Shown: one piece after another, positions 1-5,757 of the stretch
Numbering within the stretch: the stretch's first letter is position 1
Layout of the letters: every line of letters starts with the position of its first letter
From: Clostridia bacterium
GTDB lineage: Bacteria; Bacillota_A; Clostridia; Christensenellales; Borkfalkiaceae
Assembly: GCA_017462425.1 (NCBI GenBank)
Contig: JAFTRD010000130.1
Coordinates: 1-5,976, forward strand
DNA: 5,976 bases
Reading direction: 5' to 3'
Program-made: the position numbers and the translations under genes
Notes under the pieces: generated by a model
Database searches by the model: none
Seen by the model: only the letters and a program-made list of their open reading frames with translations
What the model was told of the DNA's origin: nothing

Positions 1-772
1 AACTATCCACCGTAAAGTCATAAAAATTCGTTATATTTTCATCTATAATCAGATTTGGCGCTCTATGGCGGGGCTTTGATAAAAGCTCCTTGACGATGGG
101 AACGTGCCTGTCGTAGACGTGCGCATCGGCGATAACGTGCACCAGCTCGCCCACCTTTAATCCGCTGACCTGCGCCAGCATCATCAAAAGCACGCTGTAC
201 TGCACGACGTTCCAGTTGTTTGCCGTCAGCATATCGTTGGAGCGTTGGTTTAAAATGCCGTTCAAGGTATCGCCCGAAACGTTGAAGGTCATGGAATAAG
301 CGCAAGGGTATTAGTGCATTTCGTTCAGATATTCAAAGTTATACATATTGGTCATAATACGGCGGGAGTCGGGGTTGTGTTTCAGGTCGTAAAGCACCCT
401 GTCCACTTGGTCGAATTCGCCCTCTTTATAGATTGACTTCTTGCCGAGTTGATAGCCGTACGCCTTGCCGATAGAGCCGCTTTCGTCTGCCCAACTGTCC
501 CAGATATGGGAATTGAGATCTTTGATATTATTGCTCTTTTTTTGCCAGATCCATAAAATTTCATCAATACAGGATTTAAACGCCGTACGGCGAATGGTGA
601 GAATGGGGAATTCTTCCTGTAAATTGTATCGGTTGACAATACAGAACTTTTTAACCGTGTGCGCCGGAGCGCCGTCTTCCCAACGGGGACGGACGGAGGC
701 GTTGGTATCCCATACGCCGTTTTCCATGATGTCCTGCATGTTCTGCACGAAAATATCGTCTGCTCTGCTCAT
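1..772 (-). pseudogene. thyA: Thymidylate synthase, interrupted by an in-frame TAA; 3' end beyond the window
   Basis: ThyA methylates dUMP to dTMP with methylene-tetrahydrofolate in the cytoplasm. The frame starts at ATG 770-772 behind AAGGAG (5-base spacer). Residues 1-153 show family landmarks: RPRWEDGAPAHT near residue 28 (phosphate-loop arginine region), the ILWIWQKKSNNI segment, IGKAYGYQ (active-site tyrosine region) and RRIMTN near 137 (arginines that bind the partner subunit's dUMP). Codon 154 (311-313) is TAA. The same frame then continues for 103 codons to the window edge: YPCAYS with the catalytic cysteine at codon 157 (302-304), NQRSND (phosphate-binding arginine), NNWNVVQYS (dUMP asparagine) and the HVYDRH histidine/tyrosine pair. 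About 20-25 C-terminal residues should lie outside. A terminated product lacks the nucleophile and cannot be active. Nothing else is damaged, so the lesion is recent or an artefact. The family assignment is near certain; pseudogene status depends on one base. Confidence 0.9.
311..313 (-). other. In-frame ochre stop inside thyA, three codons before the catalytic Cys
   Basis: The minus-strand codons read GAA ATG CAC TAA TAC CCT TGC, that is E-M-H-stop-Y-P-C. From memory of clostridial ThyA proteins, this position is usually leucine (EMxLYPCAY), so a single T-to-A change of TTA would create the stop. TAA also ends the symporter, both membrane proteins and the peptidase here, so it is a true stop in this organism. 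Confidence 0.9.
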
Positions 773-795
773 AATTGCTCCTTAATAATGAAATT

Positions 796-2244
796 TTAAC
801 AGTTTTGTAATAACCGTAAATAAAACTCTACCGTCTTTTTTATCGTTTCAACGGGGATACGCTCGTCGTTGCCGTGGATCATGCCTCGCTCCTCTTTAGA
901 GAGCGCCATAGCGGAAAAACGGTATACGCAGTCGCAAATTTCACCGTAATGCCGGGAATCGCTGCAAGCAAGCATGAGATAAGGCGATACGATCGTCCCC
1001 TGCCAAGTCTGAGAAATTACTTTTTTCAGTCGTTCCCATTCCTCGCCCTCCGCACGGGATACGGCGGACGGGTTCGAAGCGTAAATGGTGGAATACGTAA
1101 TGTCTTTATCCCCGATTACTTTCTCTAAATACGCCTGCGCGCTATTAGTGGTTTCACCGCACATAATGCGCAGGTTCGCTACCATTTCCGCTTGCGCAGG
1201 AATGACGTTGGGTGCTTGACTTCCCTGCATTTGTGTAAAAGCGACCGTCGTACGAACCAATGCGTTCAGTTCGCCGCCGCTCTTTTTACAGATGAGGTTT
1301 AACAGTCCGCCAAAGAGCCATAAATTAGCAAAAATCATGCGGTATATGAAGGTAGAACGCCTGCCAAGCGTATTGAACATCTTTTTGACGGGTTCGGAAA
1401 TGCTGAATTTAAAAGGATGATTTTCAGCCTTTACACACGCTGCGGAGAGCTTACCCACGGGAGTATGCGGCGCAGGCGAAGATGCGTGTCCACCGCTCGT
1501 TTTGAGGGAAAAACGTAAATTAAACATACCCTTTTCCGCAATACCCACCAATGCGCAGGGCTGAGATACGCCCGGGAATACCTTTTCCACTACAGCGCCG
1601 CCCTCGTCTACGACCATGGTGGGACGGATACCCTTTTCTTTAAAGTAATTCACGATAGACGGAGCGCCGTAGCCGTCCTGCTCTTCGTTGCCCGCAAAAG
1701 CGAAGTATACGTCGTTTTCGGGTACGTAATTTTCGCATATCAGCTGCTCCGCCGCCTGCAATACGCCGTTGAGCGTACCCTTGGTGTCCAGCGTGCCTCT
1801 ACCCCAGAGTACGCCGTCCTCTAAAACGCCGTCAAAGGCAGGCTTGCTCCAACCGTCTTCCTGTACGGGCACGACGTCGTAGTGCGCCATCATAACACGG
1901 CATTTGGAGGAGTCCTTTCCCTTCCAACGGAAAAGAATACTTCTTTTTGTGAGCTTTTGAAACTCGCAGGTTTTGTATACGTTGGGGAAGATTTGCGGCA
2001 ACAGAGCGTAAAACTTATCAAATTCCGCATCGTCCTCACGGCTTTCGTCTACGTAAGAAACGGTTTTACAGCGAATCATTTGCTGTAAAGCGTATACGGC
2101 TTTTTCTTCGTTGCAAGTAACGGGAAAATCTTCAATAGGCGCTTCCGCCTGTGGACGGAACATAGCCGTACGGATAAGAACTACGGTAATCAACGCCGCT
2201 AAAACTACTCCGACGACGATCAATAAATAATGATACCACTCCAT
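796..2244 (-). CDS. Membrane-anchored M20 family metallopeptidase (PM20D1/CPS1-like)
   Basis: This is a di-zinc amidohydrolase that cleaves peptides or N-acyl amino acids; the substrate here is unknown. Residues 5-26 form one hydrophobic helix, an uncleaved anchor. The catalytic domain has the full M20 set: MAHYDVVPV (ligand His121, Asp123), GRGTLDTKG (bridging Asp153), AGNEEQDGYGA (base Glu187, ligand Glu188), VVDEGGAV (Asp213) and MIHGNDERIP (ligand His457). The lid/dimerisation domain is about 233-345, including SGGHASSPAP. The 482-residue length and motif spacing match the PM20D1/carboxypeptidase S branch better than the shorter DapE/ArgE/PepT branches. ATG 2242-2244 follows GAGGAG, which overlaps the upstream gene's end; the 6-base gap implies translational coupling. 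The anchor has no positive charge before it and arginines after it, and the protein has 13 cysteines; both favour a cytoplasmic catalytic domain (inference). It is third in the operon with two membrane proteins, whose substrate it may process. Confidence 0.9.
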   Translation of the reverse strand: MEWYHYLLIVVGVVLAALITVVLIRTAMFRPQAEAPIEDFPVTCNEEKAVYALQQMIRCKTVSYVDESREDDAEFDKFYALLPQIFPNVYKTCEFQKLTKRSILFRWKGKDSSKCRVMMAHYDVVPVQEDGWSKPAFDGVLEDGVLWGRGTLDTKGTLNGVLQAAEQLICENYVPENDVYFAFAGNEEQDGYGAPSIVNYFKEKGIRPTMVVDEGGAVVEKVFPGVSQPCALVGIAEKGMFNLRFSLKTSGGHASSPAPHTPVGKLSAACVKAENHPFKFSISEPVKKMFNTLGRRSTFIYRMIFANLWLFGGLLNLICKKSGGELNALVRTTVAFTQMQGSQAPNVIPAQAEMVANLRIMCGETTNSAQAYLEKVIGDKDITYSTIYASNPSAVSRAEGEEWERLKKVISQTWQGTIVSPYLMLACSDSRHYGEICDCVYRFSAMALSKEERGMIHGNDERIPVETIKKTVEFYLRLLQNC

Positions 2245-2250
2245 AGCGGA

Positions 2251-3012
2251 TTACTCCTCTTTTTTATCCTCTTCTACAGCTTTTTCAGACGCCGTGGGAA
2301 TTTCTCCCTTTTCGCCCAGCCAGCCCTTGTTATACATAAAACGGGAGCTTGCGATGGATACCACGACGCCGATGGGTACCATAACACCGATCAACGTACC
2401 GGCTAAGCCGCTGTTGCCCGAAACCAAAGAGGCGGTAATGAATACCACGAGCATAAGCGTTGCGGGAATAATGGCAATTTTCCAGTTCTTGGAGATATAA
2501 ACGACAGCCATAGCGCCGAAGAGCGCAGCCAATAAATTATCGTTTTCAAACGCCGGTTCTAAAATGGGATTGTCCAAAATAGGCGTGATAAAGCTAATAA
2601 GAATAACGCCTAAAACAATGATAAGCATGGTTACGATGGAAGATACGGCAATGGATACGGTGGAAATAATTTCACCCTCTTCCGTTCCAGATTTTACCTC
2701 TGCCTGCTCCATACAGTTGAGCGCGCAGGGAACCTTTAAATTGGAAAGGTTGCCCGTAACAAAACCAAGATAGGTACCGCCCGCACCGAGCATAGGCGTA
2801 TAAGTGAACGTTTCCACTACGCTTACTACCCAGTACATAGCCACAAGTCCAATTCCTGTGGCAATAATCCCCCAGTCAATACTTGCGCCGAAAATAAACA
2901 TACAGACAAAAGGATAAGCTAAAATAAGTACCGCAGCAAAGATCGCCCAAATTCTGCCGAAAAAATGAGTATTTTCTTCATAACTACGATTATTTAACAT
3001 TTTACTTTTCAT
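2251..3012 (-). CDS. Polytopic membrane protein of unknown function, partner of the DUF5058 protein
   Basis: I do not recognise a named family. The 253-residue protein has about six hydrophobic helices, near residues 22-42, 46-67, 120-143, 160-175, 178-197 and 203-223. Between helices 2 and 3 is a long segment containing GAGGTYLGFVTGNLSNLK and then VPCALNCMEQA. Its glycines, SN/P pair and two cysteines look like a functional, possibly re-entrant, loop. The tail (about 232-253) is hydrophilic and acidic, ending EEDKKEE. The start is ATG 3010-3012. A GTG nine bases upstream (3019-3021) is in frame but lies inside the ribosome-binding site AAGGAGGTG, so it cannot sensibly be the start. The gene begins 13 bases after the DUF5058 stop and ends 6 bases before the M20 ATG. 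This spacing suggests co-translation and a two-subunit membrane complex, probably a permease (inference). Confidence 0.8.
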   Translation of the reverse strand: MKSKMLNNRSYEENTHFFGRIWAIFAAVLILAYPFVCMFIFGASIDWGIIATGIGLVAMYWVVSVVETFTYTPMLGAGGTYLGFVTGNLSNLKVPCALNCMEQAEVKSGTEEGEIISTVSIAVSSIVTMLIIVLGVILISFITPILDNPILEPAFENDNLLAALFGAMAVVYISKNWKIAIIPATLMLVVFITASLVSGNSGLAGTLIGVMVPIGVVVSIASSRFMYNKGWLGEKGEIPTASEKAVEEDKKEE

Positions 3013-3018
3013 TTTTTC

Positions 3019-3027
3019 CACCTCCTT
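3019..3027 (-). promoter_or_regulatory. Strong Shine-Dalgarno that decides the start of the second membrane protein
   Basis: The minus strand reads TAAGGAGGTGGAAAAATG. AAGGAGGTG is fully complementary to the 16S 3' end and stands at ideal distance from ATG 3010-3012. It overlaps the TAA of the preceding gene. The in-frame GTG at 3019-3021 is part of this site, so a longest-ORF call would add three false residues. Confidence 0.85.
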
Positions 3028-3745
3028 AACCGACGATCCAAATATTCAAAGGAATTGCCGACAGCATACCTAAAATCATACAGACGGGCAGCGCGTAGTC
3101 GTTGATCCATTTCCATTTGGTAAGCTTTAACAATAAACCGCAAAGCGCCATTAAACTTGCGGAAATCAGGAAGATAAAGACGGGAATTAAACCCTCTAAA
3201 CCGTCGCAAACGCCGCCGAATACGTAGCCTAAGAATGCGGAAATCATACCCATAAACAGCGCCGTCATAAAAATATTTCCCCAATTTTTATCCTTTTGCT
3301 GAATGCTAATCATTCCCTTGTTTATTTTTTTGCCCAAAATAGGAGGCAAAAACATAGATACGATCATACCCATAGTCATAACGAGCGCAACGGAAACGTA
3401 CTGCGAGGCGTTCTCGATAATCGGCGCAGCACCCGAAGCAATCGTCTCATAGCTTAAACTGCCGATAACCGAAAGACGCAACCACGGCAGAGGAATGCCA
3501 AGCTTGTTTGACAAAACCACTACGCCCACCAAAATAGATATCGCCGGCGCAATGGTAAACACGGCAGAGCGTAAAACGGTTTTCTTTAAAACCTTTTTAT
3601 CCATACCGATAGCAACGCCTCTGCGATATGCTCGAATGAGGAAAAATACAGCTTGCGCTAAAATTACCGCAATAATAACGCCCACAAGCACGAACAATAT
3701 GAGCGCATTTTTGCTGAATTCCACGCTATTCAAATTATACAGCAT
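3026..3745 (-). CDS. DUF5058 family membrane protein, putative permease subunit
   Basis: The 239-residue protein has six predicted membrane helices, near 15-37, 58-80, 113-136, 158-178, 184-206 and 216-236. I match it from memory to DUF5058, a clostridial family of about this length. The recognisable stretches are the basic loop AYRRGVAIGMDKKVLKKT (about 39-56), AVFTIAPAISILVGV in helix 2, and LGIPLPWLRLSVIGSLSYE (82-100), which is followed by a small-residue run. Its biochemical function is unknown. ATG 3743-3745 follows TAGGAG with a 6-base spacer. It is first in the operon, behind a perfect sigma-A-type promoter, and is followed by a second membrane protein and an M20 peptidase. That context suggests transport of a peptide-like or acylated amino acid (inference). 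The family name is a recollection, not a search result. Confidence 0.75.
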   Translation of the reverse strand: MLYNLNSVEFSKNALILFVLVGVIIAVILAQAVFFLIRAYRRGVAIGMDKKVLKKTVLRSAVFTIAPAISILVGVVVLSNKLGIPLPWLRLSVIGSLSYETIASGAAPIIENASQYVSVALVMTMGMIVSMFLPPILGKKINKGMISIQQKDKNWGNIFMTALFMGMISAFLGYVFGGVCDGLEGLIPVFIFLISASLMALCGLLLKLTKWKWINDYALPVCMILGMLSAIPLNIWIVG

Positions 3746-3776
3746 ATGTTACTCCTAAATAAAAATTATCTGTTAT

Positions 3777-3805
3777 ATTATAAATCAAATTACGCCCGTT
3801 GTCAA
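3777..3805 (-). promoter_or_regulatory. Consensus sigma-A promoter of the DUF5058-permease-M20 operon
   Basis: TTGACA (3800-3805) and TATAAT (3777-3782) are separated by exactly 17 bases (3783-3799), a full match to the housekeeping consensus. Transcription should start near 3770, giving a leader of about 25 bases with the ribosome-binding site near 3752-3757. There is no room for a riboswitch, so any regulation is probably at the DNA level. Confidence 0.88.
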
Positions 3806-3813
3806 TATCGGTT

Positions 3814-3825
3814 GGGAATTTTCCC
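3814..3825. repeat. Short inverted repeat upstream of the -35 box, possible operator
   Basis: GGGAA-TT-TTCCC is a 5-bp inverted repeat with a 2-base centre, eight bases upstream of the TTGACA at 3800-3805. The position suits an activator or repressor half-site pair, but the repeat is short and may be chance. Confidence 0.3.
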
Positions 3826-3846
3826 CCGCCAAGTTGTATATTTTAT

Positions 3847-3886
3847 AAAAAAAACGCCTCGAGAACCGATAAGCTCCGAAGCGTTT
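3847..3886 (-). terminator. Intrinsic terminator of the AGCS symporter gene
   Basis: On the minus strand, AAACGCTTCGG pairs with TCGAGGCGTTT over 11 bp with two G-T wobbles, around a loop of about 13 bases. Eight T residues (3847-3854) follow, partly within the stem base. It begins about 10 bases after the symporter stop and separates the symporter unit from the promoter of the next operon. Confidence 0.85.
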
Positions 3887-3896
3887 ATTGATTGTT

Positions 3897-5465
3897 TTAT
3901 TGATTCTTCTTTGAATCACCCTTTAGCCCATAGGATTCTTCCACAAGCTCCTGCACGGGTTCCTCCAAGGGTTCTTCCGTTACACGTTCAGCGGAGGGAG
4001 CCATAAAGCCTTCCTTTCCTCCCGCTTTTTTCAAACGGGCGAAGTAATCTTTGGTTTCTTTGACGACGACACCCGAAAGCGCAACCACCGCAATCAGATT
4101 GGGCAACGCCATTAAGCCGTTGAAGATGTCCGCAATGGTCCATACGGCGCTAACCGTCATATAAGGACCGATAAAGACTGCAAGCAGATACAGACAGCGA
4201 TACCCAATGATAACGGGTTTCTTTCTGCCGACAAGGTATTCAAGACAGTTTTCGCTGTAAAAGTCCCAACCCAAAATGGTGGTATACGCAAAAAAGATAA
4301 GACAAATAGATAAAATCCAAGGCGCTACGGTGGAAAGGAATCCGGGCAAGCCTTCGGAAAAAGCAAAAATAGTTACGTCAACGCCTTCCAAGCCCGTCTG
4401 CCATGCGCCCGTAATTACGATGGTAAGTCCGGTCATGGTACAGATGATAATGGTATCGATAAAGGTACCCAGCATGGCAACCAGACCTTGACGGACGGGT
4501 TCCTTGGTCTGTGCGTTTGCTGCCGCAATAGGCGCAGAGCCCAAGCCTGCTTCATTGGAGAAGATACCTCTTGCTATACCCTTTTGCATGGCAACGATGA
4601 ACGAGCCTACCAGACCGCCCGTGATTGCCGTGGGATTAAATGCGGCTACGACGATATCCGCTATTGCAGCGGGAATTGCCGTAACGTTGGTAATTAATAC
4701 AATCAAACAAAAGAGAACGTAAATAATTGCCATAAAAGGCACGACGGCAGTGGCTACCTTGGAGATACGCTTGACACCGCCCAAAATAACTGCACCGACC
4801 AGCACGGTGAGGATAACGCCTGCGATAATAACGGCTATGGACGTACCGCCAAAGAAGGGAATTTCTGCGGGTACGACGGGCGCAAACGAGAATACGTTAC
4901 CCACCGCAGAAGTAATGGAATTGATCTGCGAGAACGTACCGACGCCGAAAAGACCGACGCAAAGACCGAATATTGCAAAAATAATAGCCAGCCATTTGAA
5001 GTTAAAACCGAATTTTTCCTTCAGTCCGCGCTCTATGTATTGGAAAGGACCGCCGAGAATGTGACCGTCTTTGTCTACTTTACGGTACTTAACGGCGAGC
5101 ATACATTCGGAAAACTTGGTAGCCATGCCCAAAAACGCCGCAATAATCATCCAAAACAACGCACCCGGCCCACCAAGACAGATTGCCGTTGCTACGCCCA
5201 CGATATTGCCCGTGCCGATGGTTGCGGAAAGCTCGGTGCAAAGAGATGCGAAGGCAGACATTTGCCCTGCGCCCTCCGTTTCGTTTTTGACCATGTACTT
5301 AAAGGCAAGCGGTAATTTTCTTACCTGCAATAAAATTAATCGAATACTTAAAAATACGCCGGCGCATAAAATAAAGATGATGAGCGGCCAACCCCAGATG
5401 AAGTCGTCAATCTTCGTAAGAATGTCTTCAAACGTAGTTTCTGCCATAAGCATAGATGCGTTCAT
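3897..5465 (-). CDS. Sodium:alanine/glycine symporter (AGCS family)
   Basis: This inner-membrane secondary transporter takes up alanine, glycine or related small amino acids with Na+. The 522 residues include about 10-11 hydrophobic helices from residue 26 to about 470. Family signatures are clear: LSATIGTGNIVGVATAI (79-95), GGPGALFWMIIAAFLG (98-113, the AGCS signature with Ile for the usual second Trp in FWMW), GGPFQYIERGL (138-148) and GIARGIFSNEAGLGSAPIAA (296-315), the substrate/ion-binding stretch. The tail after 485 is hydrophilic and acidic (EEPLEEPVQELVEE), longer than in many homologues and of no known role. ATG 5463-5465 is chosen because GGAGG lies 8 bases upstream; later ATGs at codons 5 and 7 lack such a site. 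The gene is monocistronic, between a riboswitch terminator and its own terminator. The glycine riboswitch supports glycine and/or alanine as substrate. Confidence 0.95.
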   Translation of the reverse strand: MNASMLMAETTFEDILTKIDDFIWGWPLIIFILCAGVFLSIRLILLQVRKLPLAFKYMVKNETEGAGQMSAFASLCTELSATIGTGNIVGVATAICLGGPGALFWMIIAAFLGMATKFSECMLAVKYRKVDKDGHILGGPFQYIERGLKEKFGFNFKWLAIIFAIFGLCVGLFGVGTFSQINSITSAVGNVFSFAPVVPAEIPFFGGTSIAVIIAGVILTVLVGAVILGGVKRISKVATAVVPFMAIIYVLFCLIVLITNVTAIPAAIADIVVAAFNPTAITGGLVGSFIVAMQKGIARGIFSNEAGLGSAPIAAANAQTKEPVRQGLVAMLGTFIDTIIICTMTGLTIVITGAWQTGLEGVDVTIFAFSEGLPGFLSTVAPWILSICLIFFAYTTILGWDFYSENCLEYLVGRKKPVIIGYRCLYLLAVFIGPYMTVSAVWTIADIFNGLMALPNLIAVVALSGVVVKETKDYFARLKKAGGKEGFMAPSAERVTEEPLEEPVQELVEESYGLKGDSKKNQ

Positions 5466-5494
5466 GATCTATTCCTCCATTGTATTTTTTCAAT

Positions 5495-5523
5495 AAAAAA
5501 AGTTGCTTTTTTCAAAGCAACTT
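5495..5523 (-). terminator. Riboswitch-controlled intrinsic terminator before the symporter
   Basis: The minus strand forms a perfect 10-bp stem AAGTTGCTTT/AAAGCAACTT (5514-5523 with 5500-5509) closed by a GAAA tetraloop. The tail is a seven-T run (5495-5501), two of which are in the stem. It lies between the glycine aptamer and the symporter ribosome-binding site, the expected place for the expression platform. Confidence 0.93.
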
Positions 5524-5572
5524 GGAGAATTCAGACGATTCGGTTTTTTCCGATGCGTAAAATTTCTTTCGT

Positions 5573-5663
5573 CTCTGTCCCTTATACCTGAGAGATACGC
5601 CGACAAAAATTTTTGGTCGGTTTACACCTTCGGTGCCATACAGTAAAAACGGACTCTCCAGAG
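5573..5663 (-). promoter_or_regulatory. Glycine riboswitch, single aptamer
   Basis: The minus strand carries the conserved glycine-aptamer core in order: CTCTGGAGAG (5654-5663), GGCACCGAAGGTGTAAA (about 5621-5637), TCTCTCAGG (about 5587-5595) and GGGACAGAG (5573-5581). P1 is CTCTG/CAGAG (5659-5663 with 5573-5577) and P2 is GAGAG/CTCTC (5654-5658 with 5590-5594). CACC-GAA-GGTG forms the conserved hairpin, and CCGAC/GTCGG (near 5601-5621) forms the variable arm. Only one complete aptamer is present. It sits about 15 bases after the expected transcription start and 50 bases before the terminator stem. Singleton and tandem glycine riboswitches are known upstream of AGCS symporter genes, where they have been reported as OFF switches. 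Identity is very secure; the direction of control is inferred. Confidence 0.95.
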
Positions 5664-5685
5664 CGTTTATTGAAATCTAACGCTA

Positions 5686-5714
5686 ATTATACACTTTTTA
5701 CATCATACTGTCAA
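5686..5714 (-). promoter_or_regulatory. Consensus sigma-A promoter for the glycine riboswitch-symporter transcript
   Basis: TTGACA (5709-5714) and TATAAT (5686-5691) have exactly 17 bases between them. The predicted start is near 5678. A strong unregulated promoter fits a gene controlled by leader attenuation. The promoter lies 44 bases beyond the stop of the upstream dehydrogenase gene. Confidence 0.9.
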
Positions 5715-5757
5715 CGATTTTCAGTGTATTATCACATTTATAGAGGAAAATATAACG

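Noticed and set aside
63..305. Open frame of 80 codons on the minus strand
   Set aside because: It is an alternative frame of the thyA C-terminal region, with Arg-rich shadow composition and no ribosome-binding site.
311..313. Stop-codon reassignment, selenocysteine or pyrrolysine readthrough in thyA
   Set aside because: The codon is TAA, whereas selenocysteine uses TGA and pyrrolysine TAG. TAA also ends four other genes here, and no recoding stem is evident.
290..330. Frameshift, intron or intein in thyA
   Set aside because: The frame is the same on both sides of the stop and no extra sequence is inserted; the protein alignment is continuous apart from one codon.
3009..3284. 91-codon minus-strand open frame overlapping the DUF5058 gene
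   Set aside because: Arg/Tyr-rich out-of-frame shadow of a convincing membrane protein gene.
5071..5496. 141-codon plus-strand open frame antisense to the symporter
   Set aside because: It runs opposite well-conserved symporter helices, has the composition of an antisense shadow, and resembles no known protein.
5524..5572. Second full glycine aptamer (tandem riboswitch)
   Set aside because: The region lacks the GGAGAG, CCGAAGG and CTCTCAGG blocks; it holds only a small hairpin.
5725..5745. CRP-like TGTGA motif between the dehydrogenase and the promoter
   Set aside because: Only one half-site (TGTGATAATACACT) with poor symmetry, in an AT-rich region of a Firmicute-like genome.
5715..5757. 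Terminator for the dehydrogenase gene
   Set aside because: Only a 3-bp GTG/CAC pairing and no T-run; not enough for an intrinsic terminator.
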